Shown piece after piece: positions 16,719 through 24,037 of a stretch of 64,000 nucleotides of DNA; the first letter of the stretch is position 1, and each line of letters starts with the position of its first letter. Source of the stretch: Spirochaetales bacterium (GTDB lineage Bacteria; Spirochaetota; Spirochaetia; DAHUYW01); assembly GCA_027306915.1 (NCBI GenBank), contig DAHUYW010000005.1, positions 62,001 to 126,000 of the forward strand, read 5' to 3'. The notes under the pieces were generated by a model. It was not told the DNA's origin and did no database searches. It saw nothing but the letters and a program-made list of their open reading frames with translations. The position numbers were made by a program, and so were the translations under genes.

Positions 16719-17687
16719 ATGGGGATGAACAGAGGGAGCATCTTACTGGTCGACGATGACGCAATCATCCTTACCGGTGTTGGGCTGGTGCTCGAGAAGA
16801 GCGGTTTCACGATTACCGCTGCATCGAGCGGCGAGCGGGCGATAGAGCTTATCCGGCAAATGAAGTTCGACGTCATTATCACCGACCTCGTGATGAAGGA
16901 GGTTGACGGCCTTCATGTTCTATCTGCGGCCAAGGCAGCCGACCCCGAAACGATGGTGATAGTGCTCACCGGCTACATAGATGTCTCTTTCGCTACGGAG
17001 GCCGAAAGGCTTTCTCTGGATGATTACCTTCTAAAGCCCTGTGAAAGCGACGAGCTCCTCTTCCGTATCTCGCGGTGCCTGGAAAAGCGCAACTTGATCC
17101 GGCGATCGAAGGCGCTCGAACGGTCCATTGCGCTCCTCTTGCGCGGGTACCACGAGGCCGCCCTCGCGGCCGAGAGGCTGCCCCGAAGGGACGAGGAGCC
17201 TGCGCGCTACCTGGAACGGTTCTTCGCGGAAATCTTCCATCTCGCGTCAGCCGTCTTGCGGCCGGAGCCTAAGATTTCCTTTGCCCCCGTTCCGTCCCAT
17301 TCGACTGCCGCCTTGCCGACCTCCCATCTTCCCCTTCTCGCAAGCCTCCTCTTTGCGATCACCACTCACTGGGCCGAAGCCATTGCGCTGAGCGCTTCGA
17401 GGTCGGCGGCAGTCACGGCGCCATTCCCGGCCTCGGCGATAGTGGGCCTCGTGACGGAGCCGTCGGGTTCCCTCATGACCGTGGATTTGTCAACTCACGA
17501 GCCTAACGGGAACGAGGTTGAGGACGGGGAGATCGCTCGAGGCGCACTGCCGCTCATCGAAGCTTCGAAGACCCTGAGCCCGGTGCTGGAGGGGTCATTT
17601 GGTGTAGTGGGCAGCACGACCTGCCGATATTCATTTAGGGTGGGATCGACCGGGCTTCCGGTTCCTTCACCGGAGGCGCGCTCGTGA
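16719..17687 (+). CDS. Response regulator with a C-terminal, apparently decayed kinase-like domain
   Basis: Residues 3-125 are a receiver domain with the acidic pair DDD near 11-13, the phospho-acceptor in VIITDLVMKEVDG and the LLKP lysine. The remaining 190 residues start with a helical segment (LERSIALLLRGYHEAALAAE) and continue into a beta-rich stretch. In layout it mimics a HisKA_2 plus ATPase module, but no phospho-histidine motif, N-box or G-box is visible. I infer a degenerate kinase-like output domain that might bind the neighbouring proteins. It overlaps the Hpt gene by four bases (GTGA), so the two are made together. Confidence 0.8.
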   Translation: MGMNRGSILLVDDDAIILTGVGLVLEKSGFTITAASSGERAIELIRQMKFDVIITDLVMKEVDGLHVLSAAKAADPETMVIVLTGYIDVSFATEAERLSLDDYLLKPCESDELLFRISRCLEKRNLIRRSKALERSIALLLRGYHEAALAAERLPRRDEEPARYLERFFAEIFHLASAVLRPEPKISFAPVPSHSTAALPTSHLPLLASLLFAITTHWAEAIALSASRSAAVTAPFPASAIVGLVTEPSGSLMTVDLSTHEPNGNEVEDGEIARGALPLIEASKTLSPVLEGSFGVVGSTTCRYSFRVGSTGLPVPSPEARS

Positions 17688-18055
17688 GCGTTGAGCACGG
17701 TAACTTATCCGGACGCTCGAGGAGCAGCATGGATATTCCCGGCAAGGCGGCCGAGCTTGAGATCGAAGAAGAGGAGTACCGTTCCCTCCTGCGGCTATTC
17801 ACGAAGAACGCCGCCGTGGAGCTCGCGCAGCTTGAGGCTGCGATCCGATCAGACGACAGAGCGGAGGTCGCCCGTCTCGCCCACTCTCTCAAAGGCGTCA
17901 GTGCAAATCTTGGTCTCGCCGAGCTTTTCGCTATCGCGGATTCCCTCGATGAGTCCGCGCGATCGGGGATCTTAGGCGGAGCCGAAACAGGGCTGGCCCT
18001 TTTAAGGAACGAGATCGACTTGATATCCGAATCGATCACTGGCGGCCGGAGCTGA
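17684..18055 (+). CDS. Histidine phosphotransfer (Hpt) protein
   Basis: A 123-residue four-helix phosphotransfer domain. The phosphorylatable histidine is H67 in LAHSLKGVSANLG, the canonical Hpt motif. It starts at GTG 17684, whose last two bases with the next A form the stop of the receiver gene. Stand-alone Hpt proteins shuttle phosphate between receiver domains, and this one sits between two receiver-bearing proteins, which strongly suggests a multi-step phosphorelay. Confidence 0.88.
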   Translation: MSVEHGNLSGRSRSSMDIPGKAAELEIEEEEYRSLLRLFTKNAAVELAQLEAAIRSDDRAEVARLAHSLKGVSANLGLAELFAIADSLDESARSGILGGAETGLALLRNEIDLISESITGGRS

Positions 18056-18063
18056 GTGCATAC

Positions 18064-19494
18064 ATGGGCAAGACAGTCCTGATCGTCGATAACCAACCCG
18101 TCATCCGAGAATTCCTCGTCAATCTTCTCTCGCACGAGGGGTACACGGCAGCTGCGGCAGAGGATGGGCTCTCGGCGCTCTCTGCCATAAAGGCCGAGGT
18201 GCCCGACGTGTTGATCACAGACCTCGTGATGCCCAACATCGATGGCGAAAAGCTGTGCCGAATCGTACGCGGGAGCGCCGAATACCGAAACATCTTCGTC
18301 ATCATCCTCTCTGCTATCGCGGCCGAGGAGGAGATAAATCTGAGGGAGCTTGGCGCGAATGCCTGTATCGCAAAGGGTCCCCTGAACAAGATGAAGGACC
18401 ACGTGCTCGCAATTCTCTCCAGGCAGACCCTGGATGCGACGGACTTCAGCCAAGAGAACCTCTACGGAACCGACGAGATCTACGCTCGAAAGATAACCCG
18501 CGAGCTCTTAAGCTCCAAGAGACACACAGAGGTCATACTCAAGAATATGGCCGAGGGGATCATCGAGGTCACTCAGAACGGCGACATCATTTCGGTGAAC
18601 GGATCGGTCATTTCGATAATGGGCGAAAGGGAGGAGGCGCTCCTGGGGCACAACCTCAACGAGCTTGCCTTTCGGATCAACGGGGTGCCATCGGTGGGGA
18701 TCCTCTCGCGACTCCAGAAAGGCTCGTTGCCTGCGGATGCAGCGATATTCCGCGGCGAGCGTCAGCTTGGGGTCAAGCTTCTTGCCGTCGAGGACGACCA
18801 CCGCTCCTCTATGGTCGTGCTCGTCAATGACATCACGGAGCAGAAACGCGCGGAAGCAGAAATCAAGCGCTCGCTTGCGGAAAAGGAGGTTCTGCTTAAG
18901 GAGGTCCACCATCGAGTCAAGAACAATCTCTCCATGGTTGCGAGCCTCATAACCCTGCAGAGCGAGTACCTCAAGAATCGACACGATGTGGAGGTCTTTC
19001 AACAAATCCGAGATCGAATCAGCTCGATCTCTCTCGTCCACGAGCAGCTCTATCTGAGCGAGGATCTCACGAAGGTAGACTTCGGGGCGTACGTGAAGCA
19101 GCTGACTGCAAACCTGCTGCAGTCCGTGCTCTCCGGGCCGAAGCACATTGAGCTTACGATTGAGGTCGAGGAGGCGCGACTCGACATCAACGCTTCCATC
19201 CCGCTGGGCCTCATCATTGCGGAGCTGTTTACGAACTCGGTGAAATACGCCTTCAAGGGACGCACGCACGGCTCGGTGACCGTTCGTCTGGAGCGGCGTG
19301 GATCTTCCTACGTCCTCACGGTTGAGGACGACGGAATCGGCCTGCCCAAGGATATTAGTCCTCGCACCGCCACCACGTTGGGATTTCAACTCGTGTATGC
19401 GCTTGCGCTACAGTTGAACGCGAAAGTGACTGTCAAGCGTCAGCGAGGAACGACTATCGCGATCCACCTTCCTCCCGCGGATGCTTCAGGGTAA
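18064..19494 (+). CDS. Receiver-PAS-HisKA_2 hybrid histidine kinase
   Basis: 476 residues. An N-terminal receiver (1-120, acceptor D53 in ITDLVMPNID, although the usual lysine region reads CIAKGP), a PAS domain (about 155-260, ending in VNDITEQKRAEAE), a HisKA_2/HWE-type dimerisation helix with EVHHRVKNNLS (histidine 283) and a C-terminal ATPase domain with ELFTNSVKYAF and VEDDGIGLP. No membrane segment, so it is a cytoplasmic sensor. It follows the Hpt gene by eight bases and completes a three-gene signalling cassette. The stimulus is unknown; PAS ligand residues cannot be read from sequence. Confidence 0.9.
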   Translation: MGKTVLIVDNQPVIREFLVNLLSHEGYTAAAAEDGLSALSAIKAEVPDVLITDLVMPNIDGEKLCRIVRGSAEYRNIFVIILSAIAAEEEINLRELGANACIAKGPLNKMKDHVLAILSRQTLDATDFSQENLYGTDEIYARKITRELLSSKRHTEVILKNMAEGIIEVTQNGDIISVNGSVISIMGEREEALLGHNLNELAFRINGVPSVGILSRLQKGSLPADAAIFRGERQLGVKLLAVEDDHRSSMVVLVNDITEQKRAEAEIKRSLAEKEVLLKEVHHRVKNNLSMVASLITLQSEYLKNRHDVEVFQQIRDRISSISLVHEQLYLSEDLTKVDFGAYVKQLTANLLQSVLSGPKHIELTIEVEEARLDINASIPLGLIIAELFTNSVKYAFKGRTHGSVTVRLERRGSSYVLTVEDDGIGLPKDISPRTATTLGFQLVYALALQLNAKVTVKRQRGTTIAIHLPPADASG

Positions 19495-19508
19495 ATCGCT
19501 TTGGAATC

Positions 19509-19973
19509 CTATCGGCGCGGCTTCTGAACCGTCTCGCGGTGCGGTGCAGCTCGCTTGCGGGGACGTGGGGAAGCGGCCTTCGGGATCGGCTGTTGGCTGA
19601 ATGAGACCCAACAGCTCTCCGACTCCCGCACGCGAGCCTCGATGCTTGCGAGCCGCTTCAGGTCGAGACCTTCCTGCGAAAGCCGATTGGCGATCCCGTC
19701 GCAGAGAAAGCGGGCTAAGTTCTCGGCGGTAGGCGGGCAGTCAGAGAAAAAGAGCTCATCGTTCAAGAGACGCCCTTCCACGGACACGAGCAGCTCGGAA
19801 ACGCATTCGTCCATGACGGAGGGGTCGATCACGAGACCGTTCTCATCCAACTCCGTGCATGCAAGGACCAGCTCAAGGGAATAACGATGCTCGTGCGGAT
19901 GCGACTCCTGGACGGAATCAACATCCAGAAAGTGAAAGGCGCGACAGCTTCGATGGATCCCTGCTTGATACAT
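19509..19973 (-). CDS. 6-pyruvoyl-tetrahydropterin synthase/QueD-like protein
   Basis: A 154-residue T-fold protein. Metal-binding histidines are suggested by H14 in RAFHFLD and the HPHEHRY cluster (25-31), PTAENLARFL gives the helix motif, and VRESESCWVSF holds the pterin-anchoring glutamate. In active QueD and PTPS a cysteine precedes the HGH motif; here the segment VQESHPHEHRY has none, so normal catalysis is doubtful. The C terminus is a basic tail rich in Arg, Lys and Pro. AGGAG within the end of the SIMPL gene precedes the start, so the two genes form an operon. No other queuosine or pterin gene is nearby. Confidence 0.72.
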   Translation of the reverse strand: MYQAGIHRSCRAFHFLDVDSVQESHPHEHRYSLELVLACTELDENGLVIDPSVMDECVSELLVSVEGRLLNDELFFSDCPPTAENLARFLCDGIANRLSQEGLDLKRLASIEARVRESESCWVSFSQQPIPKAASPRPRKRAAPHRETVQKPRR

Positions 19974-19982
19974 TGCGCTCTC

Positions 19983-20729
19983 CTATTCGACGGGAAAGAT
20001 CACCTCGAGCGACACCTGCACCGCGAGCTCGCCTCCGCTGACAGGCGGGGCCAGGCCCGGCGCCGCCAGGGCGCCTGCAAAGGCAGGGCCGATTGGGGGC
20101 CTGCCGGTCATTTCGGTGATGCGTTCTGCCCGCCCCAGCCTCACCCCGGCCAGCTTGGCCAGCTGTTCGGCGCGACCCTTCGCATCGCCGAAGGCTCTCG
20201 CCCGAGCGATTGCCTCCAACGCTGCCGGATCGGAGACTCCGAAGCTTATCCCGCCGGCAAGATTCGCGCCTGCGGCGAAGGAGTCATCCAGAATTGTCCC
20301 CAGTCGCCCCAGCTCCCTTACCGTCACTGTCACCGAGGTCGTGACCTCATAGTATCCCGCGCCACGCTCCGGAGGCGATGGCGATTGCTGACCTCCAGGC
20401 ACCGATTCGTCGGATTGGTGGATCACCTGATATTCCGACGTGGCGATGTCCTTTTCCGCAACACCCGCCGATTCAAGAGCGGAGATGACCGCTCGCATGT
20501 TCTCGGCATTTTTCGCGAGGGCCGCCTTCACATCGGAGGCTCGGCTCTGCACCCCAATCTGCACCCGAGCGAGAGTGGGCGCTCCATAGGCGACGCCCAC
20601 ACCGCTAACCTCGATGGATTTGCTGCGAACCGGTTCAGCGTTTCCCTGGCCGTAGGAAGACGCCGCAGTAGCTGTAAGCAGCGTGATTATTGCCGCCGCC
20701 CGTCGAATCTGGATCAAAATCCCCTTCAT
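19983..20729 (-). CDS. Exported SIMPL-domain (DUF541) protein
   Basis: A 248-residue protein with a Sec signal peptide (about 1-27, cleavage near SYGQ). The body begins with the family pattern SIEVSGVGVAYGAPTLARVQIGVQ and continues with the alternating helix/strand layout of SIMPL (DUF541) proteins, including an ARAFGDAKGRAEQLAKLAGVRLG helix. These periplasmic proteins form large oligomers and have been linked to oxidative stress tolerance, but no enzymatic function is established. It heads an operon with the PTPS-like gene and has its own promoter-like sequence. Confidence 0.87.
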   Translation of the reverse strand: MKGILIQIRRAAAIITLLTATAASSYGQGNAEPVRSKSIEVSGVGVAYGAPTLARVQIGVQSRASDVKAALAKNAENMRAVISALESAGVAEKDIATSEYQVIHQSDESVPGGQQSPSPPERGAGYYEVTTSVTVTVRELGRLGTILDDSFAAGANLAGGISFGVSDPAALEAIARARAFGDAKGRAEQLAKLAGVRLGRAERITEMTGRPPIGPAFAGALAAPGLAPPVSGGELAVQVSLEVIFPVE

Positions 20730-20746
20730 GTCCTTTTCGTGCAGTG

Positions 20747-20775
20747 AGGGTAGTGGGCTCTTATCTCTCTGTCAA
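20747..20775 (-). promoter_or_regulatory. Predicted promoter of the SIMPL gene
   Basis: A perfect TTGACA (20770-20775), a 17-base spacer and TACCCT (20747-20752), about 18 bases before the ATG. The -10 is weak. Confidence 0.4.
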
Positions 20776-20803
20776 GCAAGAGTATGGCGCCCACTCCCCA
20801 TTC

Positions 20804-20832
20804 TTGACTTTCGGACACCATCCCGCTATTCT
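20804..20832 (+). promoter_or_regulatory. Promoter of the Rrf2-type regulator
   Basis: TTGACT (20804-20809), 17 bases, TATTCT (20827-20832), about 28 bases before the TTG start. It is back to back with the SIMPL promoter. Confidence 0.58.
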
Positions 20833-20860
20833 TCACTTCGTAACGTGAGAAGGAGTGGAT

Positions 20861-21274
20861 TTGTTTACTCTGTCGGCCAGAGGTGTGTACGGGCTCACGG
20901 CGGTTCTCGAGCTGGCGCGGAATTACAGCAAGGGTCCGATGCAAATCAGAGACATTTCCGACGCCCATGCGATTCCCCAGCACTACCTAGAGCAGCTTCT
21001 CGTCGTGCTCAAGAAGGCAGGGGTCGTGGAGAGCTTCCGCGGCTCGCAGGGAGGATACGCCCTCGCCTCCTCTCCCGACCACACCAGCGTCCTCGACGTT
21101 CTCACCTGCCTTGACGGCAAGATAGAGGTGGTACCCGAAGCGAAGCGGGCTGGACCGCTCGAATTCTTCTGGAGCAGCATAGAGCGGGCGGTGCGGAGCT
21201 GCCTCGACAAGAGCCTGGATGAGCTCCTGAACGAGAAGCGGACGGTCGAGCAGCACTACACCTACAACATATGA
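20861..21274 (+). CDS. Rrf2-family transcriptional regulator
   Basis: A 137-residue winged-helix regulator: FTLSARGVYGLTAVLELA, then IRDISDAHAIPQHYLEQLLVVLKKAGVVESFRGSQGGY, which is the Rrf2 recognition helix and wing. IscR-like members have three clustered cysteines that hold an iron-sulfur cluster; only one cysteine is near the expected site (RSCLDKS), so it is more like the cluster-free CymR type. TTG 20861 was chosen because AGGAG lies five bases upstream; GTG 20855 overlaps that site. Targets unknown; the divergent SIMPL gene is a candidate. Confidence 0.85.
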   Translation: MFTLSARGVYGLTAVLELARNYSKGPMQIRDISDAHAIPQHYLEQLLVVLKKAGVVESFRGSQGGYALASSPDHTSVLDVLTCLDGKIEVVPEAKRAGPLEFFWSSIERAVRSCLDKSLDELLNEKRTVEQHYTYNI

Positions 21275-21305
21275 GCGCAAGGCGGGAGCGGATCGGCGCT
21301 CTTCG

Positions 21306-21890
21306 CTAGATGTCGATTCGCCGCACGACTCGCCAAAGCGTCTCGAGGAGCTTCTCAAGCGCCTCGGTCAGGTGCACGGTTCCCGTGGATTCGGGCGAAA
21401 GGACCGAAAGCAGGAACGTCCCCTCGATCGAGGCGACGATCTGGAACGCCCACGAAGCGCAGTCGAGGCTCTCACGAACGACTCCGATTTCTTGTCCCCT
21501 TCGTAGCAGCGCCTCGCACCGCTCGAGATGTGAGGCGAAAAGCTGGGCGACCCTCTGTCGCACGACATTCGATGTCGTGATCGCATCGAAGAGGATTGGC
21601 AGGTAGTCCGCATCGCGCGATAGCGGCATGAGAAACAGGCTCCGGAGTCGCTGCTCGATAGCCGCAGCCGTCTCGGCAGGGGATTCCTCCTCATCTGGGG
21701 CAAGCAGCAGCCGCTCCATTACCTCTACGAAAAGGGCCTCTTTGCTCGGGTAGTAGTGGTAGAACCCCCCTTTCGAGACTCCGGCCTGGTCGACGATGTC
21801 GTTCACGGATGTGCCGTGGTAGCCAAGCTTTCGAAAGGCCGAAACCCCCGCAGCGATGATCGATTCCTTGACATCTCGATCCCTTGCCAC
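21306..21890 (-). CDS. TetR-family transcriptional repressor
   Basis: 194 residues with an N-terminal helix-turn-helix (TSVNDIVDQAGVSKGGFYHYYPSKEALF, about 26-53) typical of TetR/AcrR regulators and a ligand-binding C-terminal helical domain. GTG 21890 has GGGAG six bases upstream and gives the usual family length; an in-frame extension to 21968 would run over the promoter. A perfect palindrome of the TetR operator type lies just upstream of its -35 box, which points to autoregulation. No efflux pump gene adjoins, so the regulon is unclear. Confidence 0.88.
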   Translation of the reverse strand: MARDRDVKESIIAAGVSAFRKLGYHGTSVNDIVDQAGVSKGGFYHYYPSKEALFVEVMERLLLAPDEEESPAETAAAIEQRLRSLFLMPLSRDADYLPILFDAITTSNVVRQRVAQLFASHLERCEALLRRGQEIGVVRESLDCASWAFQIVASIEGTFLLSVLSPESTGTVHLTEALEKLLETLWRVVRRIDI

Positions 21891-21945
21891 GACCGGCTCC
21901 CTTGCGCGTCCGCACGCCCTCCGCGCTGATACAATCTCGACCTTG

Positions 21946-21975
21946 AGTATGGCGCGTCGTTGCACCAAGAGTCAA
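21946..21975 (-). promoter_or_regulatory. Promoter of the TetR gene
   Basis: TTGACT (21970-21975) and CATACT (21946-21951) with an 18-base spacer on the minus strand, immediately downstream of the operator palindrome. Confidence 0.52.
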
Positions 21976-21979
21976 TGAT

Positions 21980-21993
21980 ACCGACCGGTCGGT
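21980..21993. promoter_or_regulatory. Perfect 14-bp palindrome, TetR-type operator
   Basis: ACCGACCGGTCGGT is a perfect dyad, and an extra GGTCGG follows it. Sites of this composition are typical of TetR/AcrR repressors. It lies four bases from the -35 box of the tetR-family gene, between that gene and the end of the uridine-kinase gene. Confidence 0.72.
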
Positions 21994-22003
21994 CGGCTGC
22001 CCG

Positions 22004-22684
22004 CTAGCCTACAATTGCGCGGATGAAGGAGACCAGAACCTGAATTGCCGTCTCGTTGAACCCGCCCTCCGGTATGATCAGGTCGGCATAGAGCTTCGTG
22101 GGCTCGACGAATTCGTAGTGCCCGGGGCGAACGACCTCAAGGTACTGGCTGATCACAGAATCGACCGTTCTCCCGCGTTCCTCGATGTCGCGTTTGAGCC
22201 GTCTGATGAAGCGGATGTCGTCGGGAGTGTCGACGTAGAGCTTGAGATCGATGAGGTCGCGGATGGCGCTCTCGCAGAAGATCATGATCCCGTCGAAGAT
22301 GATGAGCTTCTTGGGCTCGACGCGCAGGGATTGTTCCGTGCGCCGATGGTGGACAAAATCGTACTGCGGCATTTCGATGGGCTTGAAGTCCCTGAGTGCC
22401 TGGAGATGGCGGCGGAGGAGCTCGTGATCAAAGGCATCGGGTCGGTCGAAGTTGAACTCGCTTATGTTCGCGTTGCTGATCGGCTCGTCGGGCGACAGAC
22501 CGGGAAACAACATCGCGGGTCCTCGCGATCTGCGGGTGCGAAGCGGTATCTCGTCCGCCGACTTGTAGTAGTTGTCCTCCGAAAGGAAGACGAAATCGGA
22601 AACGATTTCGGCGATCTTTCGAACGATGGTAGTCTTCCCTGACCCTGATCCACCGGAGATCCCAATGACCTTCGCCCGACTCAC
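22004..22684 (-). CDS. Uridine kinase-like P-loop NTPase
   Basis: A 226-residue phosphoribulokinase/uridine kinase family protein. Walker A is GGSGSGKT (11-18), FLSEDNYYKSADE contains the nucleoside-binding Asp/Tyr, FNFDRPDAFD is the family signature and IIFDGIMIF the Walker B strand. It is a little longer than typical Udk because of an insertion of about 15 residues between YYK and the DRPDAFD motif, so the acceptor need not be uridine. GTG 22684 has GAGGGA five bases upstream; an upstream TTG is a weaker choice. It follows the LysM gene by 24 bases. The gap between its stop and the TetR operator is only ten bases. Confidence 0.8.
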   Translation of the reverse strand: MSRAKVIGISGGSGSGKTTIVRKIAEIVSDFVFLSEDNYYKSADEIPLRTRRSRGPAMLFPGLSPDEPISNANISEFNFDRPDAFDHELLRRHLQALRDFKPIEMPQYDFVHHRRTEQSLRVEPKKLIIFDGIMIFCESAIRDLIDLKLYVDTPDDIRFIRRLKRDIEERGRTVDSVISQYLEVVRPGHYEFVEPTKLYADLIIPEGGFNETAIQVLVSFIRAIVG

Positions 22685-22708
22685 AGTTTCCCTCGGCGCG
22701 TGCAACGC

Positions 22709-23548
22709 CTATCCGCGCGGCGCCGTCTCGGGATCGACCGGCTTGCCGTCTCGGTAAACGAAGAAATAGGTCGAGGCCTGACCCAACCGCGGATTGATTC
22801 CCATCTCCGCGACCTCGGTGCCCGGGCCAACCTGCTCACCGACGCGTACCAGCGTGCGTTCGCCGCCGCCGTATACGTATATATAGCTTTGGGACGACTC
22901 GACGAAGACCACGCGACCGTATCCGCGATAGGGTCCGACCCAGACCACGCGGCCCGAGGAGACCGAGAGGATCGGCTCACCCACCCTTCCCCAGATTTGG
23001 GCCCCGCCAGCAAGCTTGCCCGTGAGAAGGACTCGCCTTCCGGGGTTGGGCCAGAAGGGTGTGTCTCCGGACGATGCGACAACGGTCCGCGACTCGGATG
23101 ACGGTTGCTGAGCCGTATCTTCTCTTTCCTGACTCAAGGTGCCGGAAGGTGCGGTCGTGGAATCGACGGCTTGTTGCTCGGAGGAAGGGCGAGCATTTCG
23201 CGGAAGGACTAGCGTCTCCCCTACCTTGATGATCTGGGCGGAACGAAGGCGGTTGAGTGCCAGGAGCGACTGAAGCGTGACGCCGTAGTCCCGAGCTATT
23301 CCATAGAGCGTGTCGCCCTTCTTCACAACGTAAAGGCTTGGGATCCGAATGACCGTTCCCACGCGCAGGTCACGAGCGTTCGCTATCTTGTTGATGGACA
23401 GGAGGACATCGACCGGGATGCCATAACTGCGTGCGATGTGGTACGCAGTCTCTCCCCTCTGGACGACATGCTCCACCTCGGCCGCTGCGAGCCCGGCTAC
23501 AAAGAGGAACACCACCACCGCGCCGAGTAGGTAGCGACAAACCTTCAT
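22709..23548 (-). CDS. LysM-LytM (M23-like) cell-wall protein, probably non-catalytic
   Basis: 279 residues: signal peptide (about 1-23), LysM 1 (about 26-70, HVVQRGETAYHIARSYG), LysM 2 (about 73-116, YVVKKGDTLYGIARDYG), a Ser/Gln-rich linker and a C-terminal LytM/M23 fold (about 165-279). The zinc ligands of M23 endopeptidases (HxxxD and HxH) are not present; the corresponding places read GAQIWGRVGEP and YIYVYGGGE. It therefore resembles NlpD- or EnvC-like factors that bind peptidoglycan and activate amidases. It lies upstream of the uridine-kinase gene on the same strand. Confidence 0.85.
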   Translation of the reverse strand: MKVCRYLLGAVVVFLFVAGLAAAEVEHVVQRGETAYHIARSYGIPVDVLLSINKIANARDLRVGTVIRIPSLYVVKKGDTLYGIARDYGVTLQSLLALNRLRSAQIIKVGETLVLPRNARPSSEQQAVDSTTAPSGTLSQEREDTAQQPSSESRTVVASSGDTPFWPNPGRRVLLTGKLAGGAQIWGRVGEPILSVSSGRVVWVGPYRGYGRVVFVESSQSYIYVYGGGERTLVRVGEQVGPGTEVAEMGINPRLGQASTYFFVYRDGKPVDPETAPRG

Positions 23549-23722
23549 CTTATCTATCTCTTCGGAAGCGCCCTTCGCAAACTATAGGCCGGAATTCAGG
23601 CCCGGAGGTGCGGCAGGGCTCCAGTGCCCTCGCCGATCAATCCGGCCGGAACAAAGGAGGGAGGAGCTGGCGTCGAGCAAGCCGCATGGGTTCGGCAGTC
23701 ACGGTGTGCGGATAGAAAGAAG

Positions 23723-23795
23723 TCGGGCTGCGCGGGCTTGAACCGCGGACCTCATGGTCCCGAACCATGCGCGCTACCAACTGCGCTACAGCCCG
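23723..23795 (-). tRNA. tRNA-Pro (anticodon CGG)
   Basis: A cloverleaf with acceptor CGGGCTG pairing with CAGCCCG, D-arm containing GCGCAGTTGGTAGCGC, anticodon stem CATGG/CCATG around loop TTCGGGA, and T-arm GCGGGTTCAAGCCCGC-like. The discriminator is A and CCA is not encoded. It reads CCG codons. Confidence 0.93.
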
Positions 23796-23819
23796 AAGGC
23801 ATCCCGGAAGGGATGGAAT

Positions 23820-23893
23820 CGGGAGCGACGGGACTTGAACCCGCGATCTCCGGCTTGACAGGCCGGCGCGATAACCAGCTTCGCCACGCCCCC
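23820..23893 (-). tRNA. tRNA-Asp (anticodon GTC)
   Basis: Acceptor GGGGGCG with CGCTCCC, anticodon stem CCGGC/GCCGG around CTGTCAA, T-arm GCGGGTTCAAGTCCCGT, discriminator G, no encoded CCA. First gene of the Asp-Pro tRNA pair, 24 bases upstream of tRNA-Pro. Confidence 0.94.
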
Positions 23894-23909
23894 CGATGAT
23901 CCGGGAGGA

Positions 23910-23938
23910 ACTATACTGGACTTCTTGGATCGTGTCAA
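23910..23938 (-). promoter_or_regulatory. Strong promoter of the tRNA-Asp/tRNA-Pro unit
   Basis: TTGACA (23933-23938), a 17-base spacer and TATAGT (23910-23915) on the minus strand, ending 16 bases before the tRNA-Asp. It is the best consensus match seen in the window. Confidence 0.8.
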
Positions 23939-23969
23939 CATGCGTGCGAGGGCCATGAAGGGAGGCGAA

Positions 23970-23998
23970 TTGACACGCTGTCCACTCCATGCTATCGT
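23970..23998 (+). promoter_or_regulatory. Promoter of the PpiD-like gene
   Basis: TTGACA (23970-23975), a 17-base spacer and TATCGT (23993-23998). It gives a leader of about 33 bases before ATG 24038. Confidence 0.58.
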
Positions 23999-24037
23999 TT
24001 CGTGTTTTCGATACAGGTTGAGTCGTAAGGGATAATC

